Source: Jeotgalibacillus proteolyticus (lineage in GTDB: Bacteria; Bacillota; Bacilli; Bacillales; Jeotgalibacillaceae). Taken from it: a stretch of DNA of 64,000 bases. The stretch's first letter is position 1, and each line of letters starts with the position of its first letter. A program made the translations under genes and the position numbers. Under the pieces are notes generated by a model. It had not been told where the DNA came from, did not search any database, and saw only the letters and a list, made by a program, of their open reading frames with translations. Positions 27,172 to 36,186 of this stretch are shown here, in pieces. The DNA is taken from NCBI RefSeq assembly GCF_002926065.1, contig NZ_PREZ01000005.1, forward strand, positions 310,001 to 374,000. Reading direction: 5' to 3'.

Positions 27172-27339
27172 TAAACTCCTCCCTTATCCTTTCCTATTTT
27201 ATTAGTATAGCCTGATTCATTTTTATAATCGAACGGAACCACCATTTTACTTATCCCCTAAAATTTATTCCTTTAATCTGAAGGAGAATTACCTCTTTTC
27301 GTCAAATACAGTTTTATACACACTAATCGGAGGTTCCTT

Positions 27340-27831
27340 ATGCGTCTAAAGAAAAAAGTAAAGTACAACCTTTATGGCATAGCACTGGCAACTGTCCTTC
27401 TTGCCATAAACCTGCTTGTCCCCACCCCTTCCTATCAGACTGCTTCCCTTGAACGTTATTTGGAAGAAAATATTGCATGGAACAATACTGGCGGCGTTAT
27501 CACAGACGCTTATAAGATTTATGGTGAAAAAGAGGATGAGCTTTATTTATGGTATACCTTTGAGGAATGGAACAGAGAAAACCAGGACATAGAAGCAGGT
27601 GCTTCCCTTCCTGTTGTTATTTTACTAAATGAACAAGAAGAAGCTGTCGGACATAAAGTTCCGGACGATGGATCCAATTATACAAACAGCGTAAAGGAGC
27701 TCTTTCCTTTCTATGTACGAGTGCGAATGAACCATGACGGCGTCCCCCTCTCTCTGCGCCAATCTATTAATATACAGCAAAAAGCCCTTCCGCCGGTGGA
27801 GGAAGAAGAAGCTGCAGGGAATGGTCAATAA
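27340..27831 (+). CDS. Membrane-anchored or secreted protein of unknown function
   Basis: 163 residues starting after CGGAGG plus six bases. Residues 8-28 (LYGIALATVLLAINLLV) form one hydrophobic helix after a basic KKK stretch, so the rest is probably extracytoplasmic. The body contains YLWYTFEEWN and a charged region, ending in the acidic tail EEEEAAGNGQ. No cysteine for lipidation and no known motif. I do not recognise it. It stands alone between a HAD phosphatase (divergent) and element A6. Confidence 0.65.
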   Translation: MRLKKKVKYNLYGIALATVLLAINLLVPTPSYQTASLERYLEENIAWNNTGGVITDAYKIYGEKEDELYLWYTFEEWNRENQDIEAGASLPVVILLNEQEEAVGHKVPDDGSNYTNSVKELFPFYVRVRMNHDGVPLSLRQSINIQQKALPPVEEEEAAGNGQ

Positions 27832-27871
27832 CTGGGGTTACTCATTAAGTATAGATTGTTGGGTAGGACAG

Positions 27872-28060
27872 TTTTAGGCTGGGACAAATATGCCTCAACC
27901 TAAAATTACCCGGTTCACTGCGCTTCAGGGGGATGTTTTTCGCGGGACGGGGCCCTTCGCTAACTTGCTTTGCAAGTGGATCTCAAGCTCCCGCTTCCTC
28001 CCGCAGGAGTCACCCCCTTACGCTCCGTTCACCTCACGTTTCTAATATTATTGTTATATC
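27872..28060 (+). repeat. Composite of terminator-like hairpin and element A6
   Basis: The hairpin TTTTAGGCTGGGAC...CCTCAACCTAAAA (27872-27905) is imperfect. Element A6 (27909-28060) follows, with hairpin ACTTGC-TT-TGCAAGT. Its outer left arm reads GGGGCCCTTCGCT and no longer pairs with TCTCAAGCTCC. Convergent between the 27340 gene and the MFS gene. Confidence 0.85.
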
Positions 28061-28105
28061 CCAGGCTTAGTTTCGTTTGAGCTTTCTCCTTTCACCTAAT
28101 TTTAA

Positions 28106-29344
28106 TCAGGCGCTGTTCCGGTCGGTATTTTTCTCAGAGCTGTCCCCTGGTTCATCAATGAATTTGAAATATGGCAGAAGAAGCCCAGCTAAAGAAACAG
28201 TGCAAATAATTGATCCGATTAGTAAATAAAGTGGTCTGATTCCCCAAATCTCACTCAATATACTGCCTGCAACTATCCCCAATGGCATAGCCGCTCTAAT
28301 AATGAATAGACGTACAGATGTAATCTTCCCCATCATCTCATTAGGAACCGTCTGTTGAACAATTGTCAGGTTATGAATGCTAAAGATAGCCATCGCAATT
28401 CCTGCAATCACTTCTACCGTAATAGCCAGCACAATACTATAGTTAACGCCCAGAACGATAAACGTCAGACCGCCAGCTACCAGTGAGCCCAGCATTAGGT
28501 TTCTCCTGCTTTGATACTTAATTTTACCGACAAAAATGGCACCAATTATATAGCCTAATGGAAAGCCAGCCATGAAATACCCGTAATGAGCATAGCTCCC
28601 CGACAGTTCATTTGTTATGTAAGGAAGTGTTACAACCATCGTCACTCCCACTCCGAATTGAACAAAAGCTAAAAAGATTCCTAACCAGACCATAATTGGT
28701 TTTGTGAAAAAGTAGGAGATCCCCTCTCTAAATTGCGCGAGCCATGATTTCCGTATAGTCTCAAGATTTTTTCGTTCCTGAATCATCAGCAGCAGTGTTC
28801 CACTTATAAGAAGTGTTATGCAAACGAATAATAAGGTAGCCCTTACCCCGGTATACTCGATTACTACTCCCCCTAGTAACGGAGCAGAAAAAGTCATAAG
28901 TCTTACGGAGCCATCGATATACGCATTTGCTGTTCCCAATTGTGCAGCCGGAACAATTGTAGGTGTTATCGCCTGATTTGCGGGTGTATAAGCAGGTGCT
29001 ATTAACCCAACAATAATTTGAACCGCGTAAATGTGCCAAACCTGCAGATCTCCTGAGATCAGCGCGATTAATGGCACTAAAAAGACCAACCCTTTTCCCC
29101 ACTGCGAAAGAATCATGATCCATTTTCTACTCCACCAGTCAATAAATGGACCAATAAATAATTGAAGAACTAAGGAAGGCAAAAAGTACAAAAGCCACAT
29201 ACTCCCTAGAGCCATTGTAGAATTTGTGAGTTGATAAACGAGGATCGAATTGCAAAAAGTCCCAAAAGCTCCTCCAAGCTCAGAAATAACATTTCCTATC
29301 CAAACAAATAAGAACTGCCGATTTTTTAAGATGCTCCTTTTCAT
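28106..29344 (-). CDS. MFS efflux transporter
   Basis: 412 residues with about twelve hydrophobic segments. It begins LKNRQFLFVWIGNVISELGG and has the A-motif-like loop DWWSRKWIM between helices 2 and 3, typical of the macrolide-efflux-like (MFS_3) branch. It probably exports a drug or metabolite using the proton gradient. It follows the ArsR-type regulator gene by about 20 bases, so it is likely that regulator's target. Substrate unknown. Confidence 0.87.
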   Translation of the reverse strand: MKRSILKNRQFLFVWIGNVISELGGAFGTFCNSILVYQLTNSTMALGSMWLLYFLPSLVLQLFIGPFIDWWSRKWIMILSQWGKGLVFLVPLIALISGDLQVWHIYAVQIIVGLIAPAYTPANQAITPTIVPAAQLGTANAYIDGSVRLMTFSAPLLGGVVIEYTGVRATLLFVCITLLISGTLLLMIQERKNLETIRKSWLAQFREGISYFFTKPIMVWLGIFLAFVQFGVGVTMVVTLPYITNELSGSYAHYGYFMAGFPLGYIIGAIFVGKIKYQSRRNLMLGSLVAGGLTFIVLGVNYSIVLAITVEVIAGIAMAIFSIHNLTIVQQTVPNEMMGKITSVRLFIIRAAMPLGIVAGSILSEIWGIRPLYLLIGSIICTVSLAGLLLPYFKFIDEPGDSSEKNTDRNSA

Positions 29345-29365
29345 GTCCCCCCTTCACCCTCTGTC

Positions 29366-30409
29366 CTATTTAGTTAAATAGCTTTCCAATTCCTCTGCTA
29401 ATCTTTGTATTCCGCGTTTTTTTAATGAATATTTTGATTCAACAATCTCAACTAATTTTGCTGACCTGAGAATTTTAAGGTGATGGTGTATCGTTGATTT
29501 CCCCATTTCCATTTTTTCTGTTATGTCCTGTAGTGACAAGTTTTCTTCGTAAAGCAATTTTACAATTCTCAGACGAATCTCATCACCTAAAGCTTTATAT
29601 TTAAGTGTTAAAAAGTTATCCGGTGTGAAGCGGTCTTTAGGAGTTATACTTTCATTTGAAACAGGATAATAAAAGACCTTTGTTTCTTCTATATCTGCTT
29701 CTATATTCCATGGCCTGTAAATACGTTGAGGAATTAACAGAACTTTAGATACACCAGGCTCCGGTTTATACGCAATCCCGCCTGTCGCCCATTCGAGAAA
29801 TTCTTCAGGATCCATTTTCCCCTTAGCTTTCTTTTTATTTTCATAGTCAATTTGCAAAATTTGCTGTGAACGCTTTTCATCATTTTTTATAAAAGCTTCA
29901 TTCCAGAGTTTCATCACTTTAATTAAATGAGTTCTAAGATGCTGAGCATCAACCCCGCTAATAAATTCTATATATTTAGGAAAAAACGGATTGGCTTTTG
30001 TTACCTCTTTTAATGTGTTTACTGCTTCTTCCTGATTTAAAGCAGCTCTTTTTCTAATCTCTTGAAACCTTAATCCCGTATAAGGTAAACAATAAAATTT
30101 TAACTCTTCATCAGCTAGCTTCTGAAGACAGATAACAAAATCATTTATATCCTCAAAATGTTTTAGGTGAAGAAGCTGCAACAATGACTTCCAAGTATTA
30201 TTGTTTTCAACATAATCAAGCTCCTTTATTAATTCATCTGGTAAAGATTCTTTAATTTCCAGCCATTCTCCTTCTGTTTTCTCAAGAGAATCATGTAATG
30301 CTGAATTAGTAATTGCCGCTATCCCTAATGCACATTCCCACAATATTGAATAGGTTAAATTGATTTCATACGTTTCCCTTTTCTTACTTGCGAGATTTAA
30401 GATATTCAC
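29366..30409 (-). CDS. ArsR-family winged-helix regulator with large N-terminal domain
   Basis: 347 residues from a GTG at 30409 (GGGGTGGGG eight bases upstream); a GTG four codons earlier has a poorly spaced site. The C-terminal ~80 residues are an ArsR-like winged helix: YKALGDEIRLRIVKLLYEEN, then LQDITEKMEMGKSTIHHHLKILR. The N-terminal ~250 residues are mostly helical and resemble the DUF5937-type sensor region found in larger ArsR proteins. No obvious metal-site cysteines. It probably represses itself and the MFS gene through the palindrome upstream. Confidence 0.82.
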   Translation of the reverse strand: MNILNLASKKRETYEINLTYSILWECALGIAAITNSALHDSLEKTEGEWLEIKESLPDELIKELDYVENNNTWKSLLQLLHLKHFEDINDFVICLQKLADEELKFYCLPYTGLRFQEIRKRAALNQEEAVNTLKEVTKANPFFPKYIEFISGVDAQHLRTHLIKVMKLWNEAFIKNDEKRSQQILQIDYENKKKAKGKMDPEEFLEWATGGIAYKPEPGVSKVLLIPQRIYRPWNIEADIEETKVFYYPVSNESITPKDRFTPDNFLTLKYKALGDEIRLRIVKLLYEENLSLQDITEKMEMGKSTIHHHLKILRSAKLVEIVESKYSLKKRGIQRLAEELESYLTK

Positions 30410-30455
30410 CTTATTCCCCACCCCTCTTCACTTGTTATAAACTATTCTATATTTT

Positions 30456-30472
30456 TTGAATTTTAAATTCAA
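30456..30472. promoter_or_regulatory. Palindromic operator over the ArsR/MFS promoter
   Basis: TTGAATTT-T-AAATTCAA has perfect 8-bp arms. On the minus strand it overlaps TTGAAT and precedes TATAGA, a plausible promoter, so binding would block transcription. Confidence 0.6.
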
Positions 30473-30574
30473 TATTTTTAGAATTTATTTTTTTAAAAAA
30501 ATTATCTATTCTAGTAATTGATTTTTGAGTGCAATACTAAACTCCATTAGAAGGATCAAATCAATGCTAAATTA

Positions 30575-30699
30575 GTTGATTGAAGTGGAAGGGGGTGACT
30601 CCTGCGGGATGAAGCGGAAAGGCTGAGATCCACTTGCGAAGCAAGTTAGCTCAGCTTCCGCCCCGCGGAAAGCATCCCCCTGCAACGGAAATCAACACG
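30575..30699 (-). repeat. Dispersed element A, copy A7 (reverse, GTTGATT/AATCAAC end subtype)
   Basis: Left end GTTGATTGAAGTGGAAGGGGG, right end CAACGGAAATCAACACG. Hairpin ACTTGC-GAA-GCAAGT; outer stem GGCTGAG with CTCAGC differs from the usual GCTTGAG/CTCAAGC in both arms. Confidence 0.9.
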
Positions 30700-30800
30700 C
30701 CCCATTAAGACCCAACACCCCTATAACTCAAAATGTAAATGCATCCCCTATTCCTTCTCTCAAACTTAAAAATAAATTGTGAGAATATTAAAATTTCCTA

Positions 30801-30850
30801 TTGCATTTGTCATCTGTATGTAATATGCTCTAGATGTGAAAACGATTTCA
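30801..30850 (+). promoter_or_regulatory. Promoter and LacI/CcpA-type operator of the sugar operon
   Basis: -35 TTGCAT (30801-30806), 17-base spacer, -10 TATGCT (30824-30829). TGAAAACGATTTCA (30837-30850) sits at the expected transcription start and fits the degenerate cre pattern TGWNANCGNTNWCA. It could bind the operon's own LacI-family repressor, CcpA, or both. Confidence 0.75.
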
Positions 30851-30886
30851 TATTTCATGGGGGTGTTCCTATAGGAGGGTGAGCGC

Positions 30887-31873
30887 TTGTATACCATCAA
30901 AGATGTAGCGTTAAAAGCTGGGTTATCACAGGCTACCGTATCAAGAGTAATCAACAACCATCCTTATGTCAGCGAAGATAAAAAGCGCGCCGTACAACAG
31001 GCTATGGATGAACTTGGTTATGTTCCAAACTCTTCTGCACAGCGGTTGCGAAATATTAAAACAAATAAAGTTGCTGTTCTTGTATCACGAATTGTAAATC
31101 CTTTCTTTAGCCAGCTGGTAGATGCAATGGAAAGACAGGCTGCCACAGCAGGCTATCAATTGATCCTTTGTAATACGAGAATTGATCCAAAAAAGGAACT
31201 GGATTTTTTTCAGCTTCTTAAATCAAAGCAGGTAGACGGCATTATCATGGCTTCTGCTGAAAATCGTTGGAGTGCCATTGAACCTTTCACCAAATATGGA
31301 CCAATTATTTATTGCAATGAATATGATCCGGATGCAACAGTTACGAGAGTCAGACTTGACCAGATAGAAGGCGGCTACATCGGTACCAGACACTTACTTG
31401 ATAAAGGGCACCGAAAAATTGCATACTGTCAGGGCAATGATAGCAGCGTTTCAACGAATCGACGCAAAGGCTTTTTGAAAGCGGTTACAGAAGCGGGTAT
31501 GGAACCGAATCCGGACTGGATGTTTAAAAATATCTTCACCATTGAGGATGGACGAAGAATTTTCAACCATTTAAGAGAATTACCTGACTCCCCTACTGCT
31601 ATTTTTACAGGCAGTGATGAAGTTGCTGCAGGAATTATTAAAGAAGCCCAGGCTCATTCATGGCAAGTACCCGAGGATTTAGCAGTGGTTGGCTTTGATG
31701 ACCAGCCGATCGCAGAGCTGCTGGACCCTCAGATTACGACGATTAATCAATTTACTAGCGACATTGGCATTAAAGCCATGGAAGTAATGCTGGAAATCAT
31801 TAACCAGCCATCCTTAAATACATCTAGGGATATTTTATTGCCGCTCCATTTAATTGAAAGACAATCAACTTAA
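30887..31873 (+). CDS. LacI-family transcriptional regulator
   Basis: 328 residues from a TTG with GGAGGG seven bases upstream. The N-terminal helix-turn-helix and hinge are clear: YTIKDVALKAGLSQATVSRV, then LGYVPNSSAQRLR. The rest is a periplasmic-binding-protein-like sugar domain ending with the usual VVGFDDQPIAELLDPQITTI. It should repress the downstream uptake and catabolic genes until a sugar or phosphosugar binds. First gene of the operon; the next gene begins 19 bases later, so it is autoregulated. Confidence 0.93.
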   Translation: MYTIKDVALKAGLSQATVSRVINNHPYVSEDKKRAVQQAMDELGYVPNSSAQRLRNIKTNKVAVLVSRIVNPFFSQLVDAMERQAATAGYQLILCNTRIDPKKELDFFQLLKSKQVDGIIMASAENRWSAIEPFTKYGPIIYCNEYDPDATVTRVRLDQIEGGYIGTRHLLDKGHRKIAYCQGNDSSVSTNRRKGFLKAVTEAGMEPNPDWMFKNIFTIEDGRRIFNHLRELPDSPTAIFTGSDEVAAGIIKEAQAHSWQVPEDLAVVGFDDQPIAELLDPQITTINQFTSDIGIKAMEVMLEIINQPSLNTSRDILLPLHLIERQST

Positions 31874-31892
31874 AAATAAGGGGGATTTATCT

Positions 31893-33209
31893 ATGAAGCT
31901 TTGGAACAAAAAGATAGCGGGTGCAACGGTCCTTTCGTTAAGCATGATCCTTGCAGCCTGCAGCGGAGATGACAACGCTGATGGCGGTGAAAATCCTGAC
32001 ACAGGCAGTGACGGCGACAACGGCGGCTCTGAGGAACAGGTTGAGATTGTTTATGCAGCCGGAGTTGATGTAACAGGTGCTACACCGGCGCTGATCGAGG
32101 CATTCGAAGAAGCAAATCCGAATATTACTGTTACCTACAGAGAAATGCCGGCAGATACCGGAGCTTCTCATGACCAGTATGTAACAAGCTTCAGTGCACA
32201 GGAATCTGAAATAGATGTGTTCGATGCAGACGTTATTTGGCCGGCAGAGTTTGCACAGGCACAATACGCCTTAGAACTTGACCGCTTCATTGAAGCAGAC
32301 GGCATCAATATGGATGAGTACTTCCCTGGAACCGTTGCATCAGGTAATTTCAACGGCCGTCAATATGCGATGCCGAAGTTTACAGATGCAGGGCTGCTTT
32401 ACTACCGTACAGATCTTGTTGATACGCCTCCACAAACATGGGACGAACTTTTTGACATGGCAAGTGAGCTGAATGGCGAGGGAGATACTCAGTTCGGTTA
32501 CCTGATGCAGGCAAATCAGTATGAAGGAATGGTTTGTAATGCAGTCGAGTTCATCGCAGCTTACGGCGGTGGAGTTATTGACGAAAATAATCAGGTGATT
32601 GTAAATAGCCCGGAAACAGTTGCAGGAATTCAAAAAATGGTTGACTTTGTACAATCAGATTTCGTTCCCAGCAATATCTTAAGCTTCCAGGAAACTGAAA
32701 CAAACAATGCATGGGTTGGCGGACAGGCAGTATTTGCCCGTAACTGGCCTTATATGCAGGCAACATCAAATGACGAAGAAGCTTCAGAAGTAGCCGGCAA
32801 CGTTGGGTTTGCTGTATTACCTGCAGGGGATGGCGGTAACGCAGCGACACTTGGCGGCTGGATGACGATGATTAACCGTTACAGCGAACATCAGGAAGCG
32901 GCTTGGGAATTCGTGAAATTCATGTCCGGACCTGAAGGACAAAAAATCAGTGCAACAGTTGGCGGACGTGCTCCTACTTTAGAAGCTCTTTATGAGGATC
33001 CTGAAGTACAGGATGCAGCAGCTCTATTTTCAAATGAAGAGTTCGTAGCAACCCTTCAAAACGCTGTACCTCGTCCGGTATCACCGATCTATCCGCAAAT
33101 TTCTGACATTATGCAGGTTGAGCTTTCACGTGCACTTGCAGGAGAAATTACACCAGAGCAGGCAGCTGAAAACATGCAGACAAAAATTGAAGCTGCAATG
33201 GCTGAGTAA
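31893..33209 (+). CDS. ABC sugar transporter substrate-binding lipoprotein (family 1, ThuE-like)
   Basis: 438 residues from the ATG at 31893 with AAGGGGGA upstream. Signal peptide and lipobox LAAC place the lipidated cysteine at residue 23. An acidic linker (GDDNADGG and further D/E/G) tethers the binding domain. The fold is that of maltose/trehalose-binding proteins, with the marker PAEFAQAQYALELDRFIEA and a C-terminal FMSGPEGQKIS. It captures an oligosaccharide or glycoside outside the membrane for the two permeases that follow. Exact sugar unknown; the ThuA-like gene in the operon makes a trehalose-like disaccharide one candidate. Confidence 0.9.
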   Translation: MKLWNKKIAGATVLSLSMILAACSGDDNADGGENPDTGSDGDNGGSEEQVEIVYAAGVDVTGATPALIEAFEEANPNITVTYREMPADTGASHDQYVTSFSAQESEIDVFDADVIWPAEFAQAQYALELDRFIEADGINMDEYFPGTVASGNFNGRQYAMPKFTDAGLLYYRTDLVDTPPQTWDELFDMASELNGEGDTQFGYLMQANQYEGMVCNAVEFIAAYGGGVIDENNQVIVNSPETVAGIQKMVDFVQSDFVPSNILSFQETETNNAWVGGQAVFARNWPYMQATSNDEEASEVAGNVGFAVLPAGDGGNAATLGGWMTMINRYSEHQEAAWEFVKFMSGPEGQKISATVGGRAPTLEALYEDPEVQDAAALFSNEEFVATLQNAVPRPVSPIYPQISDIMQVELSRALAGEITPEQAAENMQTKIEAAMAE

Positions 33210-33232
33210 GGCGGAAGCATAACAAGTTAACT

Positions 33233-33265
33233 AAGGGGGGGTGAGGTTATTTCACCTCCCCTTTC
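33233..33265 (+). promoter_or_regulatory. Stem-loop between binding-protein and permease genes
   Basis: AAGGGGGGGTGA pairs with TCACCTCCCCTT (one mismatch) around a seven-base loop. This position, just after a binding-protein gene, is typical of hairpins that raise binding-protein mRNA relative to permease mRNA by partial termination or 3'-end protection. Confidence 0.65.
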
Positions 33266-33291
33266 TATTAATTAAAAAGTGGGTGATACAG

Positions 33292-34605
33292 TTGAAGTTT
33301 CAATTGAACGAAAAGCAGCTAGGTTATTTAATGGTCGCACCTGCCCTGATTCTTGTTATTTTAGTAACCCTTTGGCCGGTGGCTCAGTCCTTTTACAACA
33401 GTTTATTTGACTACCGCTTAAATGATCCTTCCAGGTCGGACCGCTTTTTGTCGTCCAATGTTGACCTTGAAAACTATGCGAACCAATACTTCTATCTTTC
33501 TAGAGACTTTGAAACATTAGCTGCAGATGCACCGGATCCTGAAGCGGCTGATGCTGTCAGCGAGATTCAGGCAGGAATTGAAGGCTATCATAACGAGCTT
33601 TTGGAAATGGACGGGCTGAGTGAGCAATATGAAGAAGTAGAATCAATGCTAGCTTCCTTTACGGCTATAGGTGACCGAACCTTAAAATATGCTGAGGTGG
33701 ATAATGAGTGGGCCGAGAGCTATAAGGCGTTTTTAACAGAGTCGAGCGAGGAACTCGAGAGCTTTGTGACAACAGCTGATGATGAAGCTTTCACCACAAA
33801 TGCCGCAAATGTAGCAGGCACCCTGTTAATGGTAGAGAACACCGTAATTGAATCCAATTTTATCGGATTAAAAAATTATTCAAGGTATTTACAGGACGGC
33901 AGAATGTGGCAATCGCTTTACAATACCTTAATTTTTACCGTTGTATCAGTGGGAGCAGAGTTAATTTTAGGTCTGGCCATTGCAATCTTGATTAACCGGA
34001 CATTTACAGGACGGGGAATCGTACGGGCTTCTGTTCTGATCCCTTGGGCTATCCCTACTGCTGTTGCCGCGATGATGTGGAAATTTCTCTATGACGGACA
34101 GACAGGGATCGTATCCCACTACTTTGAGCAATTCAGTTTAATTTCAGATGCATCGGTTCTATTATCTACTGCTACCGGGGGAATGTTCTCCGTTATCTTT
34201 GCAGATGTATGGAAAACAACGCCTTATATGGCCCTTTTATTACTGGCAGGGCTTCAGACGATCCCGCAAGGATTGTACGAAGCGGCTGAGGTGGATGGCG
34301 CAGGAAAATGGCAGCAATTCTGGAAGGTTACCTTACCTCTTTTGAAATCTGCTATTCTCGTTGCACTATTATTCCGTACACTTGATGCATTCCGGGTATT
34401 TGATCTGATCTTCGTTTTAACAGGCGGCGGACCTGCAAACGCAACAGAATCGATATCTATTTATGCTTATATCACCCTCTTCTCGCAGCAAAATTTTGGA
34501 GCAGGTTCAGTGTTATCCGTTATCGTATTTGTCTCAGTTGCGATAATCTCAACTCTATTTATAAAATTCATCGGGTCTGATCTTTTTGCAGGAAAAACTC
34601 GATAA
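33292..34605 (+). CDS. ABC sugar transporter permease 1 (MalF-like) with long extracellular loop
   Basis: 437 residues from a TTG at 33292 with GGGTG upstream; an in-frame start at 33241 lies inside the stem-loop. TM1 is at about 11-32. A ~140-residue hydrophilic, helical, acidic segment (about 50-188) precedes IGLKNYSRYLQDGRMWQSLY and the usual five-helix core. The EAA loop reads EAAEVDGAGKWQQFWKVTLP, the coupling helix for the ATPase. Usual permeases of this class have about 290-310 residues, so the insert is notable; it sits where MalF of enterobacteria has its P2 loop, which contacts the binding protein. Confidence 0.9.
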   Translation: MKFQLNEKQLGYLMVAPALILVILVTLWPVAQSFYNSLFDYRLNDPSRSDRFLSSNVDLENYANQYFYLSRDFETLAADAPDPEAADAVSEIQAGIEGYHNELLEMDGLSEQYEEVESMLASFTAIGDRTLKYAEVDNEWAESYKAFLTESSEELESFVTTADDEAFTTNAANVAGTLLMVENTVIESNFIGLKNYSRYLQDGRMWQSLYNTLIFTVVSVGAELILGLAIAILINRTFTGRGIVRASVLIPWAIPTAVAAMMWKFLYDGQTGIVSHYFEQFSLISDASVLLSTATGGMFSVIFADVWKTTPYMALLLLAGLQTIPQGLYEAAEVDGAGKWQQFWKVTLPLLKSAILVALLFRTLDAFRVFDLIFVLTGGGPANATESISIYAYITLFSQQNFGAGSVLSVIVFVSVAIISTLFIKFIGSDLFAGKTR

Positions 34606-34617
34606 GGAGGAATCAAG

Positions 34618-35439
34618 ATGAACAAACGTGCTGGTATAGGATTTTATATTTTTCTCGTCGTGTTTGTGTTTTTTGTGATGTTCCCTTTCATCTGGGTTTT
34701 CCTCACATCGATCAAACCGCCGGGTGAAATCTTTAATAATTTCAATTGGTTTTCTTCGGATCCATCTGTAGCATCCTATGTAAATGCCTGGAACAACCGT
34801 CCTTTAGGCCGGTATATGCTCAACAGCTTTATGATTTCGAGCATTACGACGATTATTGCCATTGCTTTTGCTTCTGTTGCAGCGTACGCATTAACTCGCT
34901 TGCCAATTAGATTCAAAGGGCTTATTCTAGGTGTAATTCTTGCTGCTTCCATGTTTCCGCAGATTGCGATTATTTCGCCAATCTACAACTTTATTACATC
35001 CGTAGGCCTTCGTAACAGCTATATGGGCTTAGTTATCCCATACATTACGATAAGCCTGCCTCTATCAATCTGGATTTTAGCAACTTTCTTTCAAAAGATT
35101 CCATGGGAGCTTGAAGAATCTGCTAAACTGGATGGAGCAACACCTTTCCAAACATTCAGAAAAATTATTTTCCCACTTGCAGCGCCCGGCGTATTTACGA
35201 CCGGAATTCTAGTATTTATCGCTGCGTGGAACGAGTATTTGTTTGCCCTAACGATTAATACTGATGACAATTGGAGAACTGTACCGGTTGGGATTTCGTT
35301 ATACCAGAGTCAATTTAACATCCCTTGGGGAGATATTTCAGCTGCCACTGTTATTGTAACGATTCCTATTGTTATACTGGTATTAATTTTCCAACGAAGA
35401 ATTGTAGCTGGACTAACCTCCGGCTCAGTAAAAGAATAG
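34618..35439 (+). CDS. ABC sugar transporter permease 2 (MalG-like)
   Basis: 273 residues, six transmembrane helices. The EAA loop is [21 protein letters not shown]. It begins [20 protein letters not shown] and ends with the usual ...GSVKE tail. It pairs with the permease encoded 12 bases upstream. There is no ATP-binding subunit gene in the operon, so a shared MsmX/MsmK-type ATPase must serve it. AAGGAGG precedes the ATG. Confidence 0.93.
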   Translation: MNKRAGIGFYIFLVVFVFFVMFPFIWVFLTSIKPPGEIFNNFNWFSSDPSVASYVNAWNNRPLGRYMLNSFMISSITTIIAIAFASVAAYALTRLPIRFKGLILGVILAASMFPQIAIISPIYNFITSVGLRNSYMGLVIPYITISLPLSIWILATFFQKIPWELEESAKLDGATPFQTFRKIIFPLAAPGVFTTGILVFIAAWNEYLFALTINTDDNWRTVPVGISLYQSQFNIPWGDISAATVIVTIPIVILVLIFQRRIVAGLTSGSVKE

Positions 35440-35452
35440 GAGTGTTATTAAA

Positions 35453-36181
35453 ATGAACGTAACTGTATGGAATGAGTACCGTCACGAAAAAAACAATGAA
35501 GAAGTAACCAAAATTTATCCGGACGGAATCCATCAAGTCATTGCTTCTGCCCTTACCGAGCATGGCTACGATACGAAAACGGCAACATTGGACGAACCGG
35601 AGCACGGTCTGACTGATGACGTATTAAATAACACAGATGTCCTTCTTTGGTGGGGACATGTTGCCCACGAGGAAGTAAGCGATGAAATTGTAGAAAAGGT
35701 TCAAAAAAGAGTTTTAGAGGGAATGGGATTAGTCGTCCTTCACTCTGCTCATTTTTCAAAAATCTTTAAAAAGCTTATGGGCACCGGCTGTGATTTAAAA
35801 TGGCGTGAGGCTCAGGAAAAAGAACGTCTTTGGGTTGTAGACCCAAGTCACCCTATCGTGGATGGGATTGGAGAATATATCGAGCTTGAAGAAGAAGAAA
35901 TGTATGGAGAGCACTTTGATATTCCGGCACCGGATGAGCTTATTTTCATCAGCTGGTTCGAAGGCGGCGAGGTTTTCCGGAGCGGAGCAACCTTTAAGCG
36001 CGGAAACGGAAAGATTTTCTACTTCCGTCCGGGTCATGAAACGCATCCAACCTATCATAATAAACAGATTCAAAAAGTCATTGCAAACGGTGTGAAATGG
36101 GCGGCGCCGACTACCCGGGACTATCCTGTCTACGGAAATGCGAAGCCGCTTGAAAAGCTCGAAGGCTACAAGGAGGAATAG
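35453..36181 (+). CDS. ThuA-like (trehalose utilisation) family protein
   Basis: 242 residues with the ThuA fold, a class I glutamine-amidotransferase-like alpha/beta domain without the usual cysteine nucleophile. Markers: [50 protein letters not shown] and [15 protein letters not shown]. In Sinorhizobium thuA and thuB act together on trehalose through 3-keto intermediates; the ThuA reaction is inferred to handle a keto-sugar. Its place between permeases and two dehydrogenases matches the thu gene order. AGGAGTG precedes the ATG. Confidence 0.88.
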   Translation: MNVTVWNEYRHEKNNEEVTKIYPDGIHQVIASALTEHGYDTKTATLDEPEHGLTDDVLNNTDVLLWWGHVAHEEVSDEIVEKVQKRVLEGMGLVVLHSAHFSKIFKKLMGTGCDLKWREAQEKERLWVVDPSHPIVDGIGEYIELEEEEMYGEHFDIPAPDELIFISWFEGGEVFRSGATFKRGNGKIFYFRPGHETHPTYHNKQIQKVIANGVKWAAPTTRDYPVYGNAKPLEKLEGYKEE

Positions 36182-36186
36182 AATCA

